64,000 nucleotides of DNA from Pseudoduganella armeniaca (lineage in GTDB: Bacteria; Pseudomonadota; Gammaproteobacteria; Burkholderiales; Burkholderiaceae_D): positions 1,612,001 to 1,676,000 of the forward strand of contig NZ_CP028324.1 in assembly GCF_003028855.1 (NCBI RefSeq), read 5' to 3'. Under the pieces are notes generated by a model. It was not told where the DNA came from and did not search any database. It was given only the letters and a program-made list of their open reading frames with translations. This document shows positions 50,632 through 58,827 of this stretch, one piece after another; position 1 is the stretch's first letter; each line of letters starts with the position of its first letter. The position numbers and the translations under genes were made by a program.

Positions 50632-52359
50632 CTATTCGTTGGTGCAGCCCAGCACTTCTTCCAGGCTGGTCAGGCCTGCCTTGACCTTGACGAGGCCGGA
50701 CTGGCGCAAGGACTTCACGCCTTCGCTTTCCGACTGCGCCGCGATCTGCATCGCGTTACCGTGCGCCAGGATCAGCGCCTCGATGGCCGGCGTGATCGGC
50801 ATGATCTGGTAGATGCCCACCCGGCCCTTGTAGCCGGTGCCGTTGCAGCGCTCGCAGCCCACCGGGCCGTACGGCTTCCAGCTGCCGTCCAGGTCGTGCT
50901 GCTTGAACCCGGCCCGCAGCAGCAGGTCGTTGGAGATATCGACCGGCTGCTTGCAGGTGCACAGCCGGCGCGCCAGGCGCTGCGCCGTGATCAGCACGAT
51001 CGACGAGGCGATGTTGAACGGCGCCACGCCCATGTTCATCAGGCGCGTCAAGGTCGATGGCGCGTCGTTGGTGTGCAAGGTGGAGAACACCATGTGGCCC
51101 GTCTGCGCCGCCTTGATGGCGATGTCCGCCGTCTCCAGGTCGCGGATCTCGCCGACCATGATGATGTCCGGGTCCTGGCGCAGGAAGGACTTCAGCGCGA
51201 CCGGGAACGTCAGCCCCGCCTTGTCGTTGACGTTGACCTGGTTCACGCCGGGCAGGTTGATCTCGGCCGGGTCTTCCGCCGTCGAGATATTGATGCCCGG
51301 CTTGTTCAGGATGTTCAGGCAGGTGTACAGGGAGACGGTCTTGCCGGAACCCGTCGGCCCCGTCACCAGCACCATGCCGTACGGACGCTGGATCGCGTCC
51401 AGCAGCAACGCCTTCTGGTCCGGATCGTAGCCCAGCGCGTCGATGCCCATCTGGGCCTGGGTCGCGTCCAGGATACGCATCACGGTCTTCTCGCCGAACA
51501 GCGTCGGCAGCGTCGAGATACGCAGGTCGATGGTTTTGGTCGGCGAGACGATCAGGCGCATGCGGCCATCCTGCGGCACGCGCTTTTCCGAGATGTCCAG
51601 CCGCGCCAGCACCTTGATGCGCGAGACCAGCTTGTCCTTGATGGCGATCGGGGGCTGGGCGTGTTCGATCAGCACGCCGTCGACACGGAAGCGGATGCGG
51701 TAGAACTTCTCGAACGGCTCGAAGTGCAGGTCGGAGGCGCCCATGTTGACGGCGTCCATCAGCATCTTGTTCAGGAAGCGCACGATCGGCGCGTCCTCGA
51801 CGTCGGTCGCCGGCGCTTCCGCCACGGTCGTCGATTCCTGTTCCTCGGCGAACTGGATCTCGCCCTCGTCGCCGGCCAGCTCGCCCATCAGCTGCTCGCT
51901 GCTCTTGCCCAGTTCCTGCAGCAAGCGCACCAGCGCGTCGTGCGGCACGATCACCGGTTCCACCGACGACTCGGTCTGGAACTTGATCTGGTCCAGCGCC
52001 TGCGTGTTGGTGGGGTCGGAAATCGCCACCGACATCTTGTTGCCGCGCTTGGCCAGCGCCACCACGCGCTGGCTCTGCATCAGCTTCGGGTCGATCAGCT
52101 TCTGGGGCAGCGCGGCGACGGCAAACGCGTGCAGGTCCAGCATCGGGTAGGCGAACGTCTCGGCGCAGAACAGCGCCAAGTCGCGTGAATTGACGGCGCC
52201 GCTGGCCAGCAGCACGTCGATGAAGGGCAGCTTGTCGGCGTGGGATTTTTTTTGCAGTGCGTCCGCCTGCGGGGGCGTGAGCCGCCCCGCCTGCATCAGG
52301 GCACGAGCCAGGCCCGACATGGAAGCGCCTGTCGCCGGGTGGGGTTGGACTGCTGCCAT
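50632..52359 (-). CDS. pilB: Type IV pilus assembly ATPase PilB
   Basis: Hexameric extension ATPase of type IV pili. It has 575 residues. N-terminal MshEN/GSPII_E domain, then Walker A GPTGSGKTVSLY (near residue 330), the Asp box, Walker B DIIMVGEIRDLETA (near 395) and the HT...H motif region. The zinc tetracysteine is complete (CTCK and CERC pairs). It starts the minus-strand pilus operon. Confidence 0.95.
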   Translation of the reverse strand: MAAVQPHPATGASMSGLARALMQAGRLTPPQADALQKKSHADKLPFIDVLLASGAVNSRDLALFCAETFAYPMLDLHAFAVAALPQKLIDPKLMQSQRVVALAKRGNKMSVAISDPTNTQALDQIKFQTESSVEPVIVPHDALVRLLQELGKSSEQLMGELAGDEGEIQFAEEQESTTVAEAPATDVEDAPIVRFLNKMLMDAVNMGASDLHFEPFEKFYRIRFRVDGVLIEHAQPPIAIKDKLVSRIKVLARLDISEKRVPQDGRMRLIVSPTKTIDLRISTLPTLFGEKTVMRILDATQAQMGIDALGYDPDQKALLLDAIQRPYGMVLVTGPTGSGKTVSLYTCLNILNKPGINISTAEDPAEINLPGVNQVNVNDKAGLTFPVALKSFLRQDPDIIMVGEIRDLETADIAIKAAQTGHMVFSTLHTNDAPSTLTRLMNMGVAPFNIASSIVLITAQRLARRLCTCKQPVDISNDLLLRAGFKQHDLDGSWKPYGPVGCERCNGTGYKGRVGIYQIMPITPAIEALILAHGNAMQIAAQSESEGVKSLRQSGLVKVKAGLTSLEEVLGCTNE

Positions 52360-52411
52360 AGGGACACTAATGCCGAAACTACATTGATGAAAGAGACCGC
52401 CAGATCAAAGA

Positions 52412-52431
52412 ATGATGCCCTGTGGCATCAT
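52412..52431 (-). terminator. Hairpin after the CorC-like gene
   Basis: ATGATGCC (52412-52419) pairs with GGCATCAT (52424-52431) around CTGT, 20 bases past the stop of the CorC/HlyC gene on the minus strand. The following T-run is imperfect on that strand (TCTTT), so it is a modest terminator candidate that also sits in the pilB leader. Confidence 0.5.
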
Positions 52432-52451
52432 TTTTGTAAACGATGTTCCGT

Positions 52452-53723
52452 TCAATGCTGTCGCAATTTGACGACTTTGATCGACTGATTTTGCACCTGT
52501 ACAACCTCTATGATGCAATTGCCAATGCGTACGCTGATCGGCGCATCGGGAATGTCCTGCAACCACTCCAGCAGCAGGCCGTTCAGGGTTTTCGGTCCGT
52601 CTGTCGGGAAGTTTAATCCCAAGCGCTTGTTGACGTCGCGCAGTGCCGTGGTCCCTTCCAGCAGGCATTCGCCGCGGTTGTCCCAGCCGAAGGTATCGGC
52701 CCGCGCCGCGCTCGGCGTGGACGTGGTGAACTCGCCGATCATCTCCTCGATGATGTCGTCCAGGGTGACGAGACCCTGCACCTCGCCGTACTCGTCGACG
52801 ATGATCGCCAGGCGTTCGCGGTTCTCCTGGAAGTTCTGCAGCTGCGCGAACACGGCCGTATCCTGCGGAATGAAGTAGGGCTCGGCCAGCAGGGCGCGGA
52901 AGTGCTCGACCGTCAGCTCGTCCTCCTCGTTCAGCAGGGCCACGGCCTTGCGCACGTGCAGGATGCCGACGATCTGGTTGATCTCGCCGTCGTACACGGG
53001 CAGCTTGTTGTGATAGCACGTCGTCAGCTGTTCCTTGATCTCCTCGACGGGCACGGCCAGGTTCAGCGCCTCGATCTGGGCGCGCGGCGTCATCACGTCC
53101 TCGACGGAAATCGTGTCCAGGTCGAACAGGTTCAAGAGGATGCTCTTGTGCTTTTGCGGGATGAAATTACCGCTTTCCAGCAGCAGCGAACGCAGCTCTT
53201 CCGACGACAGGCCCGCCTCGTGCGGATTCGGCGCCGGCTTGACGCGGAACAGCTTCAACAGGGTAGCGACGAACAGGTTGACGAACCAGATCAGCGGGCG
53301 CGCCGCGCGCAGCAGCGGGCGCAGGATGAAGCTGGCCGGCAGCACGATCTGGTCGGCGTAGCGGGCGCCGATGACCTTGGGCGAGATCTCCGCCAGCACG
53401 ATCAGCATGAACACCACGACACCCGTCGAGATCAGGATCACATGCTCTTCCAGGCCGAAGGCGTTGATGGCGATCGCCGTGACGAGGGCGATGGCCATCG
53501 CGTTCAGCAGCGTATTGGCGATCAGGACGAGGGAAAGCAGCTGTTCGGTACGTTCCAGCAGCCACAGGGTGGCGATGGCGCGGTTACTGCCGCGCTTTGC
53601 CTCGTGGCGCAAACGGAAACGGCTGGCCGCCATCAGGGCGGTTTCGGCCATGGCAAAGAAGGCCGACAGGAAGATCAGGCAGGCGAGTGCAAGGATTTGC
53701 ACCCATAAGGGAATGTTGTCCAA
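52452..53723 (-). CDS. CNNM/CorC-HlyC family membrane protein with CBS pair
   Basis: Predicted inner-membrane protein linked in this family to Mg2+/Co2+ efflux or homeostasis. DUF21/CNNM transmembrane domain (about residues 5-185), two CBS domains (about 205-325; MTPRAQIEALNL and EYGEVQGLVTLDDIIEE blocks) and a C-terminal CorC_HlyC domain. I choose the TTG at 53723 (423 residues, DNIPLWVQILALA), which gives the normal N-terminus. An ATG at 53828 would add 35 proline/arginine-rich residues and lacks a ribosome site. Confidence 0.88.
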   Translation of the reverse strand: MDNIPLWVQILALACLIFLSAFFAMAETALMAASRFRLRHEAKRGSNRAIATLWLLERTEQLLSLVLIANTLLNAMAIALVTAIAINAFGLEEHVILISTGVVVFMLIVLAEISPKVIGARYADQIVLPASFILRPLLRAARPLIWFVNLFVATLLKLFRVKPAPNPHEAGLSSEELRSLLLESGNFIPQKHKSILLNLFDLDTISVEDVMTPRAQIEALNLAVPVEEIKEQLTTCYHNKLPVYDGEINQIVGILHVRKAVALLNEEDELTVEHFRALLAEPYFIPQDTAVFAQLQNFQENRERLAIIVDEYGEVQGLVTLDDIIEEMIGEFTTSTPSAARADTFGWDNRGECLLEGTTALRDVNKRLGLNFPTDGPKTLNGLLLEWLQDIPDAPISVRIGNCIIEVVQVQNQSIKVVKLRQH

Positions 53724-53909
53724 AGTGAGGGAAAAGGTACGCGGATGCGGCCGCAGAGCGTCAAATTCTACGGGAACGCCGACCCCGGTGCAAGCGCGTG
53801 GCGGTCGGTGCCGTGGCCGAACCGACATTATTAGCGTATCGCGCGCCGGACCGCCCGCGTGCTTGCCGATCCGCTATCATTGCTTCATCGATACGGCAAG
53901 GAGACGGGC

Positions 53910-55136
53910 ATGCGCAGGATGCTGGCGGGGATGGCGATCGTGATCATGAGCGGGGCGTGCGCGGCAGCGCCTGATGCGGCCCTGCTGGCCAAGGCGGAGC
54001 AGCACAAGGCCCCGGCGCTGGCGCTGCTGCAAAAGCTGGTCGACATCGATTCCGGCACGTTCAGCGCGAAAGGGCTCGACGACGTGGGCGCCATCGCGGC
54101 GGCCGAGCTGGCGCGCCTGGGGGCCAAGGTCGAGACGTTCGCCGCGACGCCCGCGCTGTCGAAAAACCTCGTCGCCACCCTGGACGGCAAGGGCAAGGGG
54201 CGCATCCTGCTGGTGGCCCACATGGACACCGTCTTTGGCGATGGCACCGCGCGAGCGCATCCGTTCCGCCTCGAAGGCAAGCGCGCCTACGGCCCCGGCA
54301 TCATGGACGACAAGGGCGGCATCGTCATCGGCGTCCATGCGCTGGCCGTGTTGCGCGAGCAGGGCTTCGACGACTTCAAGCGCATCACCGTGCTCCTGAA
54401 CACCAACGAGGAAACCGGTTCGCACGGCACGCGCACGCTGCTCGAACGTCTGGCCAGGCAGCACGACGTGGTATTCAACCTGGAGCCGGGCCGACCGGCC
54501 GACGGGCTGGTGGTGTCGCGCAAGGGCAGCGGCGACATCGAACTGGCCGTGCGCGGCAAGGCCGCGCATGCGGGCGTGGCGCCGAAGCAGGGCGTCAACG
54601 CGGCGCTGGAGGCGGCGCACCAGATGGTGCAGCTGTCGCAACTGGGCGACGAGGCCAAGCAGACCACGGTCAGCTGGACCGTCATCAAGGGCGGCGAGCG
54701 CAGCAACGTGATTCCGGACCAGGCGACGGCGCAGGCCGACGTGCGCGTGATGCAGCCCGAGGAATTCGACCGCGTCGAGCGCGACATGCGCCGCATCGCC
54801 GCCAAGCAGCTGGTGCCGGAGGCGCAGGTGGGCATTACCTTGAAACGCAGCTTCCCGCCCATGCCGCCCAGCCCGAAGACGGATGCGCTGGCGCGCGCCG
54901 CGACGGCCATCTACGCGGAGCTGGGCCGCAAGCTGACGCTGGAGAGTTCGGGCGGCGCGGCCGATTCGAGCCTGGCGTTCGCGGCCGGCGTGCCCACCAT
55001 CGACGGCCTGGGCATCGTTGGCGGCGGCATCCACACGGCGGAAGAGTATGCGGAAGTGGACAGCATCGCGCCGCGCATCTATCTGCTGGCGCGGCTGATC
55101 CGCCAGTTCGGCAAGGATCCTCAGCTGCCCCGATAG
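53910..55136 (+). CDS. Exported M20-family metallopeptidase (glutamate carboxypeptidase type)
   Basis: It has 408 residues from the ATG at 53910, which follows AAGGAGA. A signal peptide (ends ACAAAP) places it in the periplasm. M20 metal ligands are present: VAHMDTVFGDG, GPGIMDDKGG, TNEETGS with the catalytic glutamate, and a late GIVGGGIHTAEEY. The family includes carboxypeptidase G2, which removes C-terminal glutamate from folates or peptides; the substrate here is not certain. Its last 16 bases overlap the convergent uraH gene. Confidence 0.88.
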   Translation: MRRMLAGMAIVIMSGACAAAPDAALLAKAEQHKAPALALLQKLVDIDSGTFSAKGLDDVGAIAAAELARLGAKVETFAATPALSKNLVATLDGKGKGRILLVAHMDTVFGDGTARAHPFRLEGKRAYGPGIMDDKGGIVIGVHALAVLREQGFDDFKRITVLLNTNEETGSHGTRTLLERLARQHDVVFNLEPGRPADGLVVSRKGSGDIELAVRGKAAHAGVAPKQGVNAALEAAHQMVQLSQLGDEAKQTTVSWTVIKGGERSNVIPDQATAQADVRVMQPEEFDRVERDMRRIAAKQLVPEAQVGITLKRSFPPMPPSPKTDALARAATAIYAELGRKLTLESSGGAADSSLAFAAGVPTIDGLGIVGGGIHTAEEYAEVDSIAPRIYLLARLIRQFGKDPQLPR

Positions 55137-55474
55137 GTGGAATACGACCAGGGCGACACCACCAGTGGCACGTGGTAGTTCTGGTCCGTGTGGGCGATGC
55201 CGAAGGCGATCGTCACCACGTCGATGAAGCGCGGCGACGGCAGCTCGACGCCGGCCTGGGCGAAATAGTCGCCGGCGTGGAAGGCCAGCTCGTACTGGCC
55301 GGCGTGCAGCGCATCGCCTTCCAGCAGCGGCGTGGCGCAGCGCCCGTCGGCATTCGTCACGTCCGTCTTGAGCAACTGGCGGCTGCCCGCCAGGATCGCG
55401 TACAGGTGGACGGTGACGCCGGCGCCGGGGCGGCCGTGGGCGGTGTCGAGGACGTGCGTGGTCAGTTTTCCCAT
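55121..55474 (-). CDS. uraH: 5-hydroxyisourate hydrolase (transthyretin-like)
   Basis: Second step after urate oxidation: hydrolyses 5-hydroxyisourate. It has 117 residues. The conserved N-terminal HVLDTAHGRPG and the C-terminal signature YSTYRGS, which together form the active site of the tetramer, are intact. It is cytoplasmic, with no signal peptide. It stands alone on the minus strand, divergent from the esterase gene and near the puuE-xdh genes that act in the same pathway. Confidence 0.93.
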   Translation of the reverse strand: MGKLTTHVLDTAHGRPGAGVTVHLYAILAGSRQLLKTDVTNADGRCATPLLEGDALHAGQYELAFHAGDYFAQAGVELPSPRFIDVVTIAFGIAHTDQNYHVPLVVSPWSYSTYRGS

Positions 55475-55564
55475 ATCGATTCCTGGATGTGATTATTCAT
55501 CGGATCATATACTGTTGCGTGCTGGACAATATATCGTTGTGCTTATGAACATAGGGTACGAAAC

Positions 55565-57091
55565 ATGATGATGAAGCTACTGTACGCCACCGTGCTCGCG
55601 CTTGCGGCGCTGCCCGCATCGGCGGCAGCGCTGGCGGCACCGACGGTGCTGACGGTCGAGGGCGGCGCCATCGAGGGCACGTATGCCGATGGCGTGCGCG
55701 TCTTCAAGGGCGTGCCGTTCGCCGCGCCGCCGGTCGGCCCACTGCGCTGGCAGGCGCCACAGCCGGTCGCACCTTGGGCCGGCATACGTCCTGCGAAGGC
55801 GTTCGGTCCGCGCGCCATGCAGCTGCCGCTGTTTTCCGACATGGTGTTTCGTTCGCCCGGCATCGACGAAGACTGCCTCTATCTGAACGTCTGGACGCCG
55901 CCGGTGACGAGCGAGAAGAAGCTGCCCGTGCTGGTGTACTTCCATGGCGGCGGGCTGGCGGCGGGCGACGGCTCCGAGCCCCGCTACGACGGGGCCGCGA
56001 TGGCGCGCCAGGGCATTGTCGCGCTGACCGTCAACTACCGCCTGGGCGTGTTCGGCTTCCTGGCGCACCCGGAATTGAGCGGCGAAAGTGCGGCCCACGC
56101 GTCCGGCAACTACGGCCTGATGGACCAGGCGGCAGCGCTGCGCTGGGTGCAGCGCAATATCGCTGCGTTCGGCGGCGATCCCGCGCAGGTGACGATCGCC
56201 GGCGAATCGGCCGGCTCGTATTCCGTCAGCGCGCAGATGGTCAACCGCCAGGCGCGCGGGCTGTTCGCCCGTGCCATCGGCGAAAGCGGGTCCGTGCTGG
56301 GCCTGCAGCCACCGTCGCTGGCCGAGGCCGAGCAGCAGGGCGCGGCGTTCGCCACGGCCGCCGGCGCAGCGTCGCTGGCCGAGCTGCGCGCGCTGCCGGC
56401 CGCGCAACTGCTCGAGGTGGCGGGGCGCCCGGGCATGCCGAAGTGGTCCATCGTGACCGACGGTGTCGTCATCGACCGCGCGCCGCTGGAATCCTATCGC
56501 CGCGGCCTGCAGGCCAGGGTGCCGCTGCTGGCCGGCTGGAACTCGCAGGAGATGCACGCAGGTGCGCTGCTGGGCCAGGCGCCCGCAACGAAGGAGAGCT
56601 TCGCGGCCGCACTGGAAAAACTGTATGGCGAGCAGGCCGCCGATGCCGCGCGCGCCTACGATTATGACGTGCTGGATGCGGCACGCGACCTGGCCAGCGA
56701 CCGCTGGATCGTCTACGGCACGTGGAAATGGATCGACCTGCACCGTCGCGTCGCGCCCACTTACCGCTACTACTTCACGCGGCCGCGTCCTGGTGCGGAC
56801 GGCGGCGCGGTGCACTCGGGCGAGATCGAATACGCGCTGGGCAACCTGGACGGCAACAAGGTCTATCGCTGGAGCGACGACGACCGCCGCGTCGCCGCCA
56901 CCATGCAGGCCTATTTCGCCAACTTCATCCGCAGCGGCAACCCGAACGGCGCCGGGTTGGCCCATTGGCCGACCGTCGACCACCCGGCCCCGAACGTCAT
57001 GCGCATCGACGTGACGTCGGCCGCCTTCAACCCGCGCGACCGCGCGCGCTTCGAATTCCATGACAGGCAGCACAATGAGCTCCATGACTGA
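55565..57091 (+). CDS. Exported type B carboxylesterase
   Basis: Alpha/beta hydrolase of the carboxylesterase/cholinesterase type, 508 residues, with a signal peptide (about residues 1-24). EDCLYLNVWTP near residue 100 is the family signature, YFHGGG the oxyanion hole, and GESAGSYSV (Ser near residue 216) the nucleophile elbow. The substrate is unknown. The 3' end overlaps the start of puuE, so the two are probably co-transcribed, although no purine-related role is known for this family. Confidence 0.88.
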   Translation: MMMKLLYATVLALAALPASAAALAAPTVLTVEGGAIEGTYADGVRVFKGVPFAAPPVGPLRWQAPQPVAPWAGIRPAKAFGPRAMQLPLFSDMVFRSPGIDEDCLYLNVWTPPVTSEKKLPVLVYFHGGGLAAGDGSEPRYDGAAMARQGIVALTVNYRLGVFGFLAHPELSGESAAHASGNYGLMDQAAALRWVQRNIAAFGGDPAQVTIAGESAGSYSVSAQMVNRQARGLFARAIGESGSVLGLQPPSLAEAEQQGAAFATAAGAASLAELRALPAAQLLEVAGRPGMPKWSIVTDGVVIDRAPLESYRRGLQARVPLLAGWNSQEMHAGALLGQAPATKESFAAALEKLYGEQAADAARAYDYDVLDAARDLASDRWIVYGTWKWIDLHRRVAPTYRYYFTRPRPGADGGAVHSGEIEYALGNLDGNKVYRWSDDDRRVAATMQAYFANFIRSGNPNGAGLAHWPTVDHPAPNVMRIDVTSAAFNPRDRARFEFHDRQHNELHD

Positions 57092-58034
57092 ACACTATCC
57101 CCGCGACCTGATCGGCTACGGCCGCGACGTCCCCCACGCCAACTGGCCGAACCGCGCCCGCGTGGCGCTGCAGTTCGTGCTGAACTACGAGGAGGGTGGC
57201 GAGAACAACGTGCTGCACGGTGATCCCGCTTCCGAGACCTTCCTGTCCGAGATCATCGGTGCCGCCGCGTTCCCGGCGCGGCACATGAGCATGGAATCGA
57301 TCTACGAATACGGCTCGCGCGCGGGCCTGTGGCGCCTGCTGCGCATGTTCGAGGAACGCCGGCTGCCGCTGACGGTGTTCGGCGTCTCGATGGCGCTGCA
57401 GCGCAATCCGGAAGCGGTGGCCGCGTTCCAGGAGCTGGGCCACGAAATCGCCTGCCACGGCCTGCGCTGGATCTCGTACCAGAACGTGGACGAGGCCACC
57501 GAACGGGCCCACATGAAGGAAGCGGTGGACATCATCCGCGACCTGACCGGCAGCGCCCCGCTGGGCTGGTACACCGGGCGCGATTCGCCCAATACCCGCC
57601 GCCTGGTCGTCGAGCACGGCGGCTTCCGCTACGACGCCGACTACTACGGCGACGACCTGCCGTTCTGGCAGCAGGTCGAACACACGGGCGCGGACGGCCA
57701 GCCCGCCGTGACGCCGCAGCTGATCGTACCGTACACGCTGGACACCAACGACATGCGTTTCGCGGCCATGCAGGGCTTTAACAGCGGCACCCAGTTCTTC
57801 GACTACCTGAAGGACGCATTCGACGTGCTGTATGCCGAGGGCGACCCGCATGGCCTGAACCGGCCGAAGATGCTGTCGATCGGGCTGCACTGCCGCCTGG
57901 TCGGACGGCCCGCTCGCGCGGCCGCGCTGGCGCGCTTCCTCGACTACGTGCAGGGCCATCCGGACGTGTGGATCGCGCGCCGCATCGACATCGCCGAGCA
58001 CTGGCACACGCACCACCCGTTCGGTGGCGCTTGA
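57075..58034 (+). CDS. puuE: PuuE-type allantoinase (polysaccharide-deacetylase fold)
   Basis: Cofactor-light allantoinase that opens allantoin to allantoate. From ATG 57075 it has 319 residues; ATGs at 57060 and 57084 are also possible. The PuuE N-terminus DLIGYGRDVPHANWPNRARVA-type block is clear (DLIGYGRDVPHANWP), and GHEIACHGLRWISYQ near residue 130 holds the metal/active-site histidine. The start lies inside the esterase gene. Together with uraH it supplies the ureide steps after urate; a uraD decarboxylase is not visible in the window. Confidence 0.92.
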   Translation: MSSMTEHYPRDLIGYGRDVPHANWPNRARVALQFVLNYEEGGENNVLHGDPASETFLSEIIGAAAFPARHMSMESIYEYGSRAGLWRLLRMFEERRLPLTVFGVSMALQRNPEAVAAFQELGHEIACHGLRWISYQNVDEATERAHMKEAVDIIRDLTGSAPLGWYTGRDSPNTRRLVVEHGGFRYDADYYGDDLPFWQQVEHTGADGQPAVTPQLIVPYTLDTNDMRFAAMQGFNSGTQFFDYLKDAFDVLYAEGDPHGLNRPKMLSIGLHCRLVGRPARAAALARFLDYVQGHPDVWIARRIDIAEHWHTHHPFGGA

Positions 58035-58045
58035 GGTGAAATAAG

Positions 58046-58675
58046 GTGACGGTGGCGTCGCAGTTGATCGGCAGCTGGCTGCGGGCCCGCTCGATCTGCC
58101 ATGGCCTGCCGGCACCGGTGCCCGACCACGGCGGCTGGCGGCTCGACACGGCGCGACCGGGCGAGCTGCGACGCCACGTGTTCGGCGCGGCCTGTGACGG
58201 CCTGCGCGAGCTGGGCGAATCCATCGACATTCCAGAGGTGTTCCTGAAGCTGTGCGGCAGCGGCGACGAGCTGCTGGCGTTGCTGCCGCCGCGCTGGCGG
58301 CTCGACGAGCCCCGCTACGTAATGGTTCCCGGCGATTGGCCAGTGGCGGCACCGCTGGCGCCGGAGTACACGTTGCGGCTGACCCGGGCCGGTGCCGTCA
58401 CGACCGTCCGCATCGTCACGGCCGCCGGCGCGGTTGCCGCCACCGGGCATGCGGCCGAGTGGGCCGGGGTGTTCGTTTACGACCGCATCGAGACGGCGCC
58501 GACGCATCGGCGCCGCGGGTTGGGCGCCTGCGTGATGCATGCGCTGCGCCAGGCCCGGCTCGACGCCGGTACCACCGAGATCCTGGTCGCCACGGCGGCA
58601 GGGCAGGCGTTGTACCGGTCACTGGGCTGGAACACGATTTCGGACTACTCGACGGCGTTTCTAGACCCGAGGTGA
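58046..58675 (+). CDS. GNAT-family N-acetyltransferase
   Basis: It has 209 residues from a GTG at 58046 with GAGGTG seven bases before it. The C-terminal half has the acetyl-CoA loop THRRRGLGACVMHAL near residue 155 and ALYRSLGW near 190, typical of GNAT enzymes. The N-terminal half (about 100 residues) is not recognised. The acceptor is unknown. It sits 11 bases after puuE, so is likely in the same transcript. Its stop codon TGA lies inside the hairpin repeat starting at 58671. Confidence 0.82.
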   Translation: MTVASQLIGSWLRARSICHGLPAPVPDHGGWRLDTARPGELRRHVFGAACDGLRELGESIDIPEVFLKLCGSGDELLALLPPRWRLDEPRYVMVPGDWPVAAPLAPEYTLRLTRAGAVTTVRIVTAAGAVAATGHAAEWAGVFVYDRIETAPTHRRRGLGACVMHALRQARLDAGTTEILVATAAGQALYRSLGWNTISDYSTAFLDPR

Positions 58676-58724
58676 CAGGCACCGTTTTCAAGGCCGGAAG
58701 GCCTAGCAAACGGTGCCTGTCACC
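58671..58724. repeat. Hairpin repeat GGTGACAGGCACCGTTT with variable inner stem
   Basis: The 17-base arms 58671-58687 and 58708-58724 are exact reverse complements; the loop itself contains AGGCC-GGA-AGGCCT. Outer bases match the 19463 copy, and the flank CTGGGTTTCATG resembles those after the other copies. The repeat overlaps the end of the GNAT gene. Confidence 0.88.
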
Positions 58725-58827
58725 CTGGGTTTCATGCGTATCGAGTGATAACACTCATCATTAATGTGATATAGGTGACCGGTCTCGAAATGATAGTCTG
58801 GGAAGATGGGACCACTCCGAGGCCAAG

